The notes beneath the pieces are model-generated. The model did not search any database and had not been told where the DNA came from. It worked only from the letters and a program-made list of their open reading frames with translations. Source: Cristatella mucedo (lineage: Eukaryota; Bryozoa; Phylactolaemata; Cristatellidae). From it: a DNA stretch of 64,000 nucleotides. This document shows positions 11,601-31,615 of the stretch, one piece after another. Position 1 is the first letter of the stretch. Every line of letters begins with the position of its first letter. Position numbers and translations under genes: made by a program. The DNA lies in contig WPIO01000002.1 in the NCBI GenBank assembly GCA_009760855.2, forward strand, positions 3,619,001 through 3,683,000, in the 5' to 3' direction.

Positions 11601-14600
11601 TGCCTGTGTTGCTCAAGATCTAATCGAGTCGCATTAAAAATTAATAAGCACGCAGTAATCGCTAAAAGGACTCGAATGATCACGTAAGGAAATAAAAAAG
11701 CTCAGAACTTACGTCAGTGTCAAAAGGAGCGTTCTTGTCTCCAGATGCCCAAATATTTTGTCCCGGCTGATTTCCCCACCTGAAGAAGCTTTCATTTGGT
11801 GTGGGAACGTTCAGCACCAATTGGTCGTCAACAAAAATTCTAAAACGTAAAGAGTGCTCTTATTTTTTAATTTACCATGATATGCTGCTATGAGACAATC
11901 TGCTAGAAACTGAGCTAGCCAAAAAGATGATATTTTAATTAAAGCACCGGGGCTTGTTTCCAACCTTTGCTTATAGCTAAAAGGTCATCGCAAATATATT
12001 TATTAGTTATCTACGTAAATTCTGTAATTGGTACAGTATTCAGTGAATGTAGCGAGCGCATCATGCGGTCAATACGGTAGAGAATGCAAGCAGTTCGTGA
12101 GAAGAAATGCTTACTTAATGTGGTCTTTCGTCCAGTCCAGAACGTACTTATGGAACCCGTCAGCATAGCTCACACCGGTGGCAGCCCTACACAAAGTAGC
12201 AGATAACGAAAACGCAACGACGAAATTACGCACAAAACAAGCCCATAGTAAAGAAGTGGATGAAAAAGAGTGAAACTCACTTCTTCTTGTGGGTCATGCT
12301 CCATCGGTTATTGCCGCCGTCTACACCCCAGTGTAAGGTGGAGCCCATGTCCCATATGCCCAGGCCACCGTAGTTTTTATTGCCTGTAAGATAGAACAAT
12401 TTAGAATTGCTTTCAGTTCAAAATAATTGCAAAGATTACGTTATCAGTCTCGCCATAATTCTCCTGCTCACCGATTGTCTCGATGATATCAATTTCTCCT
12501 GACCTCGGCCAACCGCCATATTTGTTGTTTCGTGGAAGCATCCATATTGCTGCAAAGAAAATATCCCCGTGTCAGCAGGTATCCGCATAGAAAAGACCTT
12601 GGACCTCGACAGGCTGCTTTGTCAAGCGGCTGTATGCAAGTTTCTTGAGGCTTGAACCCTTGCTACTCGCTGCCCTATGAGCCAATTTCTGACACCGTTT
12701 AAGCGGGTCTTGTGTTAACTAGTTGCTTACGTGCATCTGATCTAGGTTAGCAAAGCCAGTGCTGCACCACGCTCGCTGGCAAACGAAAGCCTACGCGTCC
12801 ACACTGCAACATTATCATTTCAGCAACTTTGCCGTTTCGGTAGCCTGCGTTGGTCGAGCTTCTTACCTGGCCACAGCCAGTCACCCTTTGGCATCTTGGC
12901 GACGATCTCCACTCGGCCGTACCTGATAGTCGCCTTTGTTGTCAGCTTGGCAGACATGACAGGATTAAGAAAGCCGTCTCTGCCGTTTCGAAGGCAGCCC
13001 CAGTTTCCATCGTTTGTGCAAATACCGTACATTTCTGTAAAACGATGCTTCTGTTAACAGCTGCAGTCAGAATGAGCCGCAAATAGAGAGCAGCTTCCCG
13101 CAGTCTGGTTACAAGCACCTTTAATGTCCCATTTGCCTGTTCGTAGGAAGCTTTCTCCGAAACGGTCAGCAGTCAACGTCTAAATAAAATTGTGTACTGT
13201 CCTTACAATATCTTAGCAGATTATGAGCAAGCAGTGAACCTGACCTCTTTACTTGTGCACCGCAAGGTTTAACTTTTGCAAACAATGCATAAAAAATATG
13301 CATTACATAGAAAAGCTCAGCCCGCAGTTAATTCGCTAGCGCCATAAGCGATAAGACTGTCAAAGTTTCATCTAGAGGTAGAAAGGTACGTCGCCAGCGT
13401 AAACAATAATGTTTAAAAACTTGTACAGCATGGCAACTTTAGCAAACGAAAAAGTATCAAAAGTATGAAGATCTTCTGTTCTAGCCAATACATAAATATT
13501 GGCATAGGAAATCTTCAATAAATATTGGAAATACTTATGACAAAAGGTTGCCATTTAATGTGAAATAGTACGTGCGGGCATTGAGCAATTATTACCTCGT
13601 TGCTAGCTGGTATTTGGTATGATGTATTATCTGGGGCTAATTCACCAGTCGCCTGTCAAGCTGATGCTTCATTGCCGCTCACGGTTCAGTTTTTGTAGCA
13701 ATAAACTTGCAGCTATATATTTTCACTGATACAGATAAGTTTCGTGGTGCTGGTATATTATTTAGTCCGGTGATTTACTGCAAAATTATATGCAAAGAGC
13801 TTCCATAGTGCTGTTTCTCTTGAACTTGATTGTTCCTCTTAGATATAGAGTATTTTTGTTTCTGTTACTTAGAAGCTTATTTTTTATCTATTTAAAATAA
13901 AAATTTTGCATTAAAAAGTTAAGTTTTTAAGGGTTTAGACTAATACATTGTAGCAGGCACAATATATACTGCAAATAAATTTCATATCTTTATTTCTTGC
14001 AATGCTCAGTCGTGGAGTATATAAAATGAATTCGATGCAGTGTGTAAGAAACATCGCCGCGGAACGTTGTTTATCAATATCTGTATACGGTAAACATGGC
14101 TCATTATTTCTCCATATTTACATTGATTCATCGCTGCTTTCAAAAGCCGAGCCAAATCATAGTACTTCCTGACTGCGATGGCACATGCCGCAAATGTAAA
14201 GGGCAAATGGCCTTAAAGCTCATTCACATAGTACCGGTTTATCTGTTACGATATTCTCCCCAGTAAACTTATAGTTCAGTTATCACGGTTTTCTGTTGGA
14301 AAATTATTAAGGTATTGCCGTCATTATTTAATTTCTTCATTAAAGATAGCTTTTTAGATATTAATTATGCATGCCATAAAATTTTCGGCTGAACTCAGTG
14401 GCCAGCTCAGTGCTAGGTCCGGTTCTTTTCACGGTTTATACTCTGCCTCTTGCTGATGTGATTGCCAAGCACAATCTAGGCTTTCACTTCTATGCGGATG
14501 ACACTCAGTTTTACCTTTGCTTTGATCCATCCCAGCCTTCGAGCACCTCAAATTCTCTAAACTCACTAGCTGCATGCATTGATGACATCCGCACATGGAT

Positions 14601-17600
14601 GGCAGCAAATTTTCTAAAACTTAATGATGATAAAACTAACTTACTAGTTATGGGCAAACCAAGTGTGATCCAGAGATTGGAAAGGCTGACTCTCAAAATT
14701 GGCTCTGCCAGCATATCTCCAATTAAATCAGCTCAAAATCTAGGTGTCATATTCCAAAGCGACCTCTCGTTAGACGACCATATCAGCTCCACAGTCAAAT
14801 CCGCCTTTTTTCAGCTTCATAACATTGCTAAAATTCGGGCTTGTTTAGATAAGGATACCACATCTAAGTTAGTCCATGCATTCGTGACATCTCGTCTCGA
14901 CTTCTGGAACTCACTGCTTACTGGCCTACCAGCATGTGCGATCAGGCGATTGCAGCTGGTGCAAAACTCTGCAGCTAGGCTTGTCTGTCGTGAGCGTCGC
15001 AGTTGCCACATTACTCCACTTCTCGCCGACCTGCATTGGCTACCAGTCAAGCAACGGATTGACTTCAAGGTTTTGTCGCTCACTTTTAGGTCCCTTCATT
15101 CTATGGCTCCAGCCTATCTGTCAGATATACTACCCCATCAGGCCAAGCATCGTACCACCCGCTTTTCGGAATCCAACAGTCTAGAAATGCCTCATACAAA
15201 CCTTAAATCTTTTGGAGACCATGCATTTAGTTCATATGCTCCCAAAGCCTGGAACTCCCTCCCGACCTGCGTCAAAACATCCCCTGACCTGACCACATTT
15301 AAAAGGAACCTAAAAACACACCTATTTAGGACAGCATTTAGTGGGTCCCTGTGATTCGTCCTTGATGTGCTTATGCGTGCTGACACTGTGCATGCTGCCA
15401 CTAACCACATTTGCATGCTGATCCTGTGCATGTCACCCTTAACCATATTATTCATTTTGTTTGTTTTTTCAAGCATGATTTTACTTACCGTTCAATTGCA
15501 TTTTACTTTACTGCAAATGTAAAGCGCCTAGAGAGAGATTAAGTTCTCTGAGGGCGCTTTATCAAGTGAATTATTATTATTAATTATTATTATTATATAG
15601 TTTGATATAAGTCGACTCTCTCTGCATGATATTTTTAGCCTTGGCTGATTGAGTAGCAGTTTTTGCAGCGACTTAGCCGCCCCAACGGCACGCAGCAAAG
15701 GTGCCGGCCTGCGCTGCCTTTGCAGGCAGAAGGCGGCCATGATTATGCGATATGCAGCGCTACTCAAAATCTATCAATCACTCGAGCAAACTCAAGATAT
15801 GCAAAGGAATTTGGCTGCGGGTAGTCGAGGAAAGAAATTGGCCGGCGATTCCCTAGCACACAAGCACGCTCGCGCTCATAACCATGTGTGCCCATACGTT
15901 TCGGAGCAGCCACTGAACTCTCCGACTGATCACGCGAGCCTATGGATGAGTTTCAAAGCTTTAGTATCTATTTTAGGATGACCTCACCCCAGTTCCTTGA
16001 GCTAGCCTCGATGCGACATTCGTGGTATTTCCTTGCGCGTGCAACTACGGCGAGTCCTTACTCTGCTCGTCTGTCACCTGAACTTATCACTCGGTATCAA
16101 GGTCAGACTTCGCGGCTGAAGCGCGACGCATTTGGCTGACTACTTTTGGGGCACCTGGATCCCCGGCATGAAACTTCTCCGTAAAAAGGAGGGATGGGAA
16201 TCGCGTTTGGTAGCCCTTGAAGATTCTGAGACCTTCTAGACATAAGCGGAAAGGAGGTCTCGGCAGGGACGGGCGGTATCTAGTATGTCTGCTCCGTCGC
16301 ATTCAGTAGAGGACCTGGTAAAAGTAGCGTTATACGCCACGACTTGACTTGCTTATCGACGTGCCTATGCCCACCACGCGGTTTATCAAGAAATATTCTC
16401 TTACAATTCTTAATTCAGCTATTTAATATGCGATCGAATGAAAGATTGTGCATACAGTCTTCTCCGAGGCTTTTTGACGAGCTTAGTTTCTCCGAGTATT
16501 AATAACAATAAGAATAATAATGATAAATTTGATTTATCCCCATTAGAGAACTCATTAGCTTTCTAGGCACTACAAATTTGGCGCAATAATGAAAGAAAAG
16601 TCTAACTAGTGACGCGAAAACCTGGCAGGAGAAGGATAATATGGCCGGCAGTACAGGACGCGTGCGCAAGTGGAGTTGATAATTGCGACATAAACAAAGC
16701 CAAGTGCAGCGTCATTGTCGGGACGTACATTATTGGGATTATTTTCTTGTTACCATTGGAACGCTTTGATTCAAGTGCAATGGAATTAAATATAACGCTT
16801 ATCCGTAATCCTGCATGAACAGTTACCTCTTTTAGTGCTCGCTAGCGTCAACCAAGATAAGGTTAGTTTGCCATTAAAACCGCAGACCGATCTTTCTTAA
16901 TGCCGGCTGGCTTGCGAAATGACAGAATGAGGTAAATGTGCTGGAATATAATCAAATTCGCGAACCGATTACATACCCAATAACGGCACCAAAGAGCGTC
17001 GAGTGCCTCTATCGAGAGCAATTGAGTCAAACTGTTTGATTCAATTGGTTCAAGAATGCCAGGCTTTGAATTCTAGCAGACTGATTAGGGTGCCGGACTG
17101 TGTGCAGGTTTGTCTGAACAGTGCTAAATTTTAGACTCGAGTACTGTGATTCCCCTCTCGGCAGACATCCAAAACAAGCACTCAGGCCTCCGCCGCCTGT
17201 CGCATAGAACTGCTACAGAACTCTCCCGATTCTCTCTGGGAAGCATACCCACGCTTTCTATACAGCATCTGCGAAGTGCCTAAAAAGAGATTCAGTTCTC
17301 TTAGGGCACTATACAAATCTATTACAGTCGAGCCCCTCCCAATTCGTGCTTTGAGTCTTGCAGCTTCATCATATCGCGTTTTTTTAAACACATTCAAAGT
17401 CTACAGGCATTAAAAGGACCGTTAAGATGCCGAAGATCAACAAACTTAAAGCAGACGTACGACGCGCACGAACGTTGTTTTCCTACCGGCATCAAGTAAA
17501 GCGTATTTCCCTTGACGTAGCTGTTTTGCCTTTCAGGTGTGTACGCCTGGAACTCCCAATTCTAAAAAAATGAAACAACTTGTAGTAAGTCCGCTTTGCT

Positions 17601-19285
17601 GTCCTTGGCGTTTGAGCAAACAATTTCGCGATGGGTAACCGAAAAACTTGTGTCAGAGAAGCGTGCCCGCCACTCTATAACATAATACAGCATGAAGGAG
17701 GCTGCGAATACTGACACAGTGAGCTGAGCAATCACGCATTCTCTCGGAGTGCAACGTAAAAAGCTCGAAGAGCTTGGCAAGGGTAAATGTAATAACGTAC
17801 TTAATGTAATCTCCTTACTATAGTATCAGGTCTTGTGCGACCTGTCAACTGCACCTCAGCAAAATTCTCTTCAGCAACAATTTCAAAGTGTTGTTCACAG
17901 CGACGATGTGCTATTAATATCGTGTGCCTAAAATGTGACTGCGTGGCAGCTCACTCCGATCCTCGATTTCCTACCAAGGCTTCTGGTTAGCCATGACCAG
18001 GTATCTCATATTAATCAACAACTCCACTGTGTGCTAGAAAAAGTCTACATCTTAAGCAAAGAGCCAACTGAGCATCCTGCGTTTCATGCAGTTATGAAAA
18101 GTGGTCTTTATCGCAAGAAAGAAATTGCCGAAAAAACAATATCCGCCTCGAAGAACATTACTGATATTTCCGTGCAGTTACATACAACCTTGTGGAGGCG
18201 TTGAAGAGTCTGCCGCTTAAAACACAGCATTAATTATTACTTCGATCAGGGTGAACTTATTCGAAGCTCTCAACGGATTCGTATATAATTCATTTTATAT
18301 AATTCATTTGTATAGCGCCCCAAGAGAACTTAATCTCTATTCAGGCGCTTCACATATGCCTCGGGGCTCGAGCCCACGACCTCGGCATGACCTCCGTCGG
18401 GGGCGTGCACCTTAACCGCTGGACCAAACCAGCTCGGCATTTACGAATTGCATTTGGATTCACAAGCGCAATACAAACTCGCTCGAGAACTTATGCAGTA
18501 ATAAATTGAGCAATAGTGTAGGCTAGCAAAGAGAGAGGGAAATCTTACGAAGCCTCCATAGAGAGACACTTCATGCTCCCACTTGGAGAGGTCAAGGGTG
18601 CCAAAGTTGTCTTCGAGCACCAGCTGCAGCTGTCCGCTGACGGGCGTGTTGCTGTTCACTGGCGCCACCGGTGCCTGACTGCCGCCCGTGGCTTTCCATT
18701 GCTGATCAAGAAGGTTGTAGCCAAGACCGTTGCGAACCGCGTGAACCCAATAGTACACAGTGTCTCCGTTGTTAACTGTAACAGCGGTATTCTCGTGGAC
18801 CCACTTTCCTGCTGAAAGAAAGGAAAGACTTTAATTGACTTGAACTTTGAATAGTATAGCGAGTCCGCATCCCCAAACGACTGCGCATCCGCTCGTAGCT
18901 TACCAGAAGATACAGCGGCCACGTCGAAATTCCACTGACCGGCCTTCACCCCTGGGAGAGGCGAGTTGATGTTGTAATGAACCGCAACGAGAGTAGTGCC
19001 AGGAGTGTCTGCAGGAATTTAGAGAGATCTCATTAAGATGTCGAGCTAGCATGCAAGTCACCAATGCAAGTCATCGACTGCACTACAATTACGCACATTA
19101 TAAAGCTCCCCAAGTGCCACGCTATTGCAACAATCACTTGGCAGTAGCAACAAGCTTTGCGTGAAGAACTTACCAGCGATCTCGAATCGAATTCCTCGGG
19201 GACTTATGAGTGAGATGGTCGGCTGGGGTACATTCGCCGAGCAGACGGCCAGGAGTGCGGGCAGCACCAACAGCACCGAAGCCAT
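8632..19285 (-). CDS. Gene A: secreted CBM39-GH16 beta-1,3-glucan-binding/glucanase-like protein, 11 exons
   Basis: Exons (minus): 19174-19285, 18904-19008, 18549-18811, 17487-17561, 13119-13179, 12867-13034, 12472-12549, 12281-12383, 12115-12186, 11713-11839 and 8632-8844. They join into an open frame of 458 residues ending in TAG. Residues 1-17 are a signal peptide (MASVLLVLPALLAVCSA). CBM39 follows (VPQPTISLISPRGIRFEIAG; then QWNFDV, WVHENT, YYWVHAVRNGLGY). A short linker around 115-130 leads to GH16, which starts at LQLVLEDNF. The catalytic exon reads GEIDIIET, giving E280, D282 and E285. The family binds or hydrolyses beta-1,3-glucan outside the cell, in innate recognition or digestion; the intact triad favours an active enzyme, which is inference. 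All introns are GT-AG; the intron 5 donor (GTGCTT) is weak but sits at the conserved position. Intron 4 carries an antisense LINE and intron 3 a SINE. Gene A is divergent to gene B. Confidence 0.92.
8845..11712. other. Intron 10 of gene A
   Basis: Long intron between the penultimate and last exons. Apart from a diverged minus-strand LINE relic (about 10020-11100) it is AT-rich unique sequence with no recognisable exon. The corresponding introns are 0.75 kb in gene B and 1.4 kb in gene C. Confidence 0.7.
10020..11100 (-). mobile_element. Old, strongly diverged LINE copy
   Basis: The minus-strand order of features matches the family: CAAGTCAGGA near 10119, AGTGAGTTCCTAGCATTCGG near 10148, ACAGAACCAGTGCAGTCAATACGCTGC-like sequence near 10333, and ACAGAAGTCAAGGCGTGACGTCACAAATGCA-like sequence near 10500. 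It then continues into the upstream RT region with less similarity. Its boundaries are approximate. Confidence 0.6.
14390..15600 (+). mobile_element. L2/CR1-like LINE, least decayed copy, 5' truncated
   Basis: The open frame 14398-15354 covers about 318 residues and includes the RT catalytic box FYADDTQFY (near 14488-14514), NDDKTNLLVMGKPS, LPACAIRRLQLVQNSAARLV, HWLPVKQRIDFKVLSLTFR, PKAWNSLPTC and LKTHLFRTAFSGSL, then a TGA stop. A 3' UTR of about 160 bp follows, then the family tail (15517-15565) and a TTATTATTAA-type microsatellite. The 5' part of RT, the endonuclease and any ORF1 are missing, so it cannot move by itself. It lies in intron 4 of gene A in antisense orientation to the gene. 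Confidence 0.92.
17270..17330 (+). mobile_element. Tail fragment of the LINE/SINE family
   Basis: Reads AAGTGCCTAAAAAGAGATT followed by CAGTTCTCTTAGGGCACTATACAAAT, a clear match to the shared tail. The rest of the element is not recognisable. It lies in intron 4 of gene A, 150 bp from exon 4. Confidence 0.7.
18287..18438 (-). mobile_element. tRNA-derived SINE with LINE-like tail (copy 1)
   Basis: On the minus strand the element starts GCCGAGCTGGTTTGGTCCAG, with a pol III A box (TGGTCCAGCGGTTAAGGTGC) and, about 40 bases on, a B box (GGGCTCGAGCCC). The tail AAGCGCCTGAATAGAGATTA and AGTTCTCTTGGGGCGCT follows, then AT-rich repeats. The head resembles a tRNA of the Glu/Asp type; the tail is shared with the LINE family here. 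It lies in intron 3 of gene A, about 110 bp from exon 3. Confidence 0.9.
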
Positions 19286-19324
19286 CCTGGCCGTTTTGAC
19301 CTGACCTGATCCGTCAGGCCGAAT

Positions 19325-19340
19325 GATATATTTATATATC
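19325..19340 (-). promoter_or_regulatory. TATA-like box of gene A
   Basis: The minus strand reads GATATATAAATATATC, 40-55 bases upstream of the gene A start codon. A GATAAAG motif lies just upstream on the same strand. The transcription start site cannot be seen. Confidence 0.5.
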
Positions 19341-19989
19341 GATTCGAAATCGCTTTATCAGCATCAAGAGTGCCTGGTATTAGCGTAATCGGCTTTTCAT
19401 TGTGCGCAAGCGACCTCATTTTCGCTCTCCGACAGCAATCAGTTTACTCAACGGCTGATCTGCAAGGGTCAAAGATAAAGAGAGGTTTCCCAGGCGCGAC
19501 TGTCGCGTATGGATCGCGGGAAACGGTTCAGGTAGTCAGCCAGAAATGTGCATCGGTTGCGGCACTGTTATCCTGGTTGAAAGCGCAGCTGTTCTACCTG
19601 AACTCTGCACTCGCCAAGATATCTCAGGCCAAACCTGTAAGGTATGCCAGGCTAGCGATAAAGCTCATCCAAGTTTTATCACCAGATATGCTTGGGCGAG
19701 CCTCTGCAGCAGTGGATAACTGAGGAAAACGCAGTCTGACTCAGCAAATCCGTAAACAAAACTACCGTGCTGATGTGGAAAATCTAATCGATTTCAGAAT
19801 TCTCTTGAACGATGTCGCCTACCACCGCATCCGGTTTTGTACCGCTGCCCACTATTTTTAATCGCTCGCTAAAATGAAGCGCTTGCTGTGCTGGCGATGC
19901 AAGTTAACTAATTTTAAATTTGTCTCGAAGCAAATATCCACATGACACGAACTGGACAGAGTGGGTCAGGGCGCCGGCGGGTTTTGGAG

Positions 19990-20215
19990 CTGGGGCTGTT
20001 CGGGGCTTCGCCTGGTGCGTTGGGCAGGGACAGGGAAAGAGGCCGGGGCGGGGTAGGGCTGGGGCGGTTCATGGCTTCGCCTGGTGCGTTGGGCAGGGAC
20101 AGGGAAAGAGGCCGGGGCGGGGGGGCCGGAGCTGTTCAGGGCTTCGCCTGGTGCGTTGGGCAGGGACAGGGAAAGAGGCCGGGGCGCGGGGGGGGGGGGG
20201 GCTGGGGCTGTTCAG
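19990..20215 (+). repeat. GC-rich minisatellite, about 3.3 units of 67-76 bp
   Basis: Units start at about 19990, 20059, 20126 and 20202. Each contains GGCTTCGCCTGGTGCGTTGG, then GCAGGGACAGGGAAAGAGGC, and ends in a G run that grows from 4 to 14 bases. The last unit is partial. It lies 360-590 bp upstream of the gene B start codon. The G runs could form G-quadruplexes, and the repeat may vary in number between individuals. Confidence 0.92.
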
Positions 20216-20515
20216 TGCATGGCAAAAGAGAGGGCATGAAACGGCAAGTTGCTTCCGCCAGAAGGTTATTAACGAAATGCTGTGCCACATTATGTGCGAC
20301 TCAAACGTGTTCGGTCAACTGATGAGCTCGCGCCCGATATCGGTATCCGATAGCAAAGGCGATGAGAGAGGCGCTCCAGCAAATTCAGGTTGAGCTGCAA
20401 TCGCCGGCTCAGCAGCCAAGTCCTGAAGAATGGCGCTGGGAGCAAGCAGACGGCAGTCTCGGTCGAAATTCAAGCTCGTGCCTCGCGCCAGCGAGGGTCG
20501 CCGAACGATTGCCGG

Positions 20516-20523
20516 CTATATCT
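20516..20523 (+). promoter_or_regulatory. TATA-like sequence upstream of gene B
   Basis: CTATATCT, 56-63 bases before the gene B ATG, at a distance similar to the TATA-like box of gene A. It is the only AT-rich octamer in an otherwise GC-rich promoter. Confidence 0.3.
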
Positions 20524-20578
20524 ACCGGTGACAGCTGCTGCATGTATCGGCGACAGCCGAGGAGTGGGTCACTTCACC

Positions 20579-29917
<9,339 letters not shown>

Positions 29918-29930
29918 CGATCGCTCCTTC

Positions 29931-29936
29931 AATAAA
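29931..29936 (+). promoter_or_regulatory. Polyadenylation signal of gene B
   Basis: AATAAA 14 bases after the TGA stop of gene B. It implies a very short 3' UTR, as also seems the case for gene A. Confidence 0.55.
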
Positions 29937-30554
29937 GCGAACTGACAGACCGAAGCCGGCGGTCGCAATTAATGCACGCTGACCTCCGACCACTGAGCGC
30001 AGCGCGACAGTGCGCGCGAGCTACTCATCCGTGCGAGTTCGCGTGTCGCGGCTGAGAAATATCACGAGCTTTCAGGGTGAGTTAAAAGTAATGAGAGGGC
30101 TTTTTTATCAGCCGCTACCGACGGGGATGCGTGCGCTCGCTGCGTACGTGCGCCAGCCGTCTGGGCTTCGCTCCGTTGGCCTGCCTCTTTTGGCGTCAGC
30201 TCGTACTCTGTCTGGCGCACATAATCGAGAGAGAAGCACCAAAGCCCAGCTGAAACTTGATTGAGAAGATAAATATCATACGGTGAGCCATTACGGCTTA
30301 CAGACTATGTGGGTGTTACGCAGGAGAGTTTTTTTTATAGCGCACTCACAGCCTAAGTGGCTTTCGGTGGTACGCATTCGGTAGCCAACAGACTTCGTCT
30401 CACGCAACAAAGAGAAAGTGGGAAGCATAGCAGAGCCAGGAGAGCAGTTGAGGTAGCGAGTGAACTAATAATAAGGGTTAGGTCTTTCCACTTTCGTGCG
30501 ACTATAGGTTTGAGCATTACTGCTATTTCAGTCTCATAATCGCTCGGCTTTTCT

Positions 30555-31062
30555 GGCAGCAATTTTGCTGTCGCCAGTTTTCTTCACTTCTCATCAGTGA
30601 GCTGCACTGGCTCCCCATCAGGCAGGGTATGGGCTTCAGGATTTTGTCACTTAGTTGAGGTACCTTTATTTTCTTGCTCCGGACAACCTATTCGAATTAC
30701 TCTTCAAACAGGCTAGGTAACCTTTCACTTGCTCTACTGGCAAAAATAGTTTATTAATGTCTTGAACCGACCTAAAATCTCTAGGAGACTGTGACTTTAG
30801 TTGGTATGCTCGCAAAGCCTGGAGATCAATCTTTACTGACGTCAAGCCCTCTGACTTGACGATATTAAAAAAGCAGCTAAAAGCGCACCTCTTCCTCGCA
30901 GTTGTTGCTGTGTCCGTTTGAATAGTTCTTTGTGGGAGTATGTGGGTGACAGTGTGCTTGCCAGCACTCAGCATTGGACATGCTTCTTTTACAGCATATG
31001 AAAAATGCTGTGAAAGGCACCTAGTTCTCTTAAGGTGTTACATAAATGTCTTAGAATTATAT
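30555..31062 (+). mobile_element. L2/CR1-like LINE, 3' fragment, diverged
   Basis: The order matches the family: CTGCACTGGCTCCCCATCAG near 30602, GTCACTTAG near 30646, TCTCTAGGAGACTGTGACTT near 30778, TATGCTCGCAAAGCCTGGAG near 30804, AAAGCGCACCTCTTCCTC near 30879, and a truncated tail (GGCACCTAGTTCTCTTAAGGTG) near 31016. Confidence 0.8.
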
Positions 31063-31287
31063 GCGTTATTATGGTTTAGCCTAGGCTTTAAATCACCATT
31101 TACGTTCTAACGAATGCGAACAGTGCGCGTGTCAATGTCGACGACTAGAGAGCGAATACGCTCCGCGTTTTACGTAGGTCCAGAGGCACGTAGGGGTAAC
31201 CCTCACGAGCGGCTCGACGTCGGGTGCTTGGCAACCAGCGCATGCATGGCTGACTATATAGCTGAGCCGTTAGTGGCGGATGCAAGG

Positions 31288-31363
31288 CAAAAGTGAACAG
31301 AGCGAACGAACGCCGAGCTGGTTTGCAAAAGTGTACAGAGCGAACGAACGCCGAGCTGGTTTG
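31288..31363 (+). repeat. 38-bp tandem duplication across the SINE 5' junction
   Basis: Two adjacent 38-bp copies (31288-31325 and 31326-31363) differ at one base. Each contains 24 bases of flanking DNA (CAAAAGTG.ACAGAGCGAACGAAC) followed by the first 14 bases of the SINE (GCCGAGCTGGTTTG). Only the second continues into the full SINE. Confidence 0.9.
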
Positions 31364-31505
31364 GTCTAGCGGTTAAGGTGCTCACCCCGATCAAGGTCTG
31401 ACTGAGGTCGTGGGCTCGAGCCCCGAGGCGTATGTGAAGCGCCTGAATAGAGATTAAGTTCTCTTGGGCGCTAAATAAATGAATTATATTATTATTATAT
31501 TATTA
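31350..31505 (+). mobile_element. tRNA-derived SINE with LINE-like tail (copy 2, full length)
   Basis: Starts GCCGAGCTGGTTTGGTCTAG. A box TGGTCTAGCGGTTAAGGTGC, B box GGGCTCGAGCCC, then the tail AAGCGCCTGAATAGAGATTA and AGTTCTCTTGGGCGCT, ending in a (TAT)n-type simple repeat. It closely matches the copy at 18287-18438. Confidence 0.93.
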
Positions 31506-31569
31506 AGGCCGTCGGCCGATTAAACGCAGAAAAATGCTTCGCCCTAGGCGTAGCATCTAATGCAGAAAT

Positions 31570-31615
31570 CTCCGGGTGACGGCTAGTGCTCCACCGATTG
31601 AGCAATGCAGACTAC
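31570..31615 (-). repeat. tRNA-like relic
   Basis: The minus strand reads TTGCTCAATCGGTGGAGC, a good D-arm/A-box sequence. No complete cloverleaf is visible, so it is probably part of another SINE type. Confidence 0.35.

Larger units (their letters stand above)
13180..17486. other. Intron 4 of gene A, 4.3 kb
   Basis: It contains AT-rich sequence (13180-14390), a LINE copy (14390-15600), a GC-richer stretch of unknown nature (about 15640-16330), a degraded tail near 16540-16580 (minus) and another tail at 17270-17330 (plus). No exon of gene A is missing here: exon 4 (75 nt) and exon 5 (61 nt) are contiguous in genes B and C too. Confidence 0.7.
19286..20578. promoter_or_regulatory. Shared 1.3-kb intergenic region between divergent genes A and B
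   Basis: The two start codons point away from each other. The region contains a TATA-like box for each gene and a GC-rich 69-bp minisatellite nearer to B. Composition changes sharply within it, from AT-rich on the A side to GC-rich on the B side. No open frame with a recognisable domain lies inside. Confidence 0.65.

Noticed and set aside
17935-18204. 89-residue open frame on the plus strand within intron 3 of gene A
   Set aside because: No recognisable domain, no start context, isolated in an intron that also holds SINE sequence; chance cannot be excluded.
20390-20578. N-terminal extension of gene B (the frame is open upstream of 20579)
   Set aside because: An upstream start would bury the signal peptide, and A and C start directly at it. 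The open upstream frame is explained by the GC-rich promoter.
31350-31430. Possible functional tRNA gene (good A and B boxes)
   Set aside because: The sequence continues into the LINE-like tail and recurs at 18287-18438 and 60399-60550, so it is a SINE head. A clean cloverleaf with acceptor pairing is not formed.
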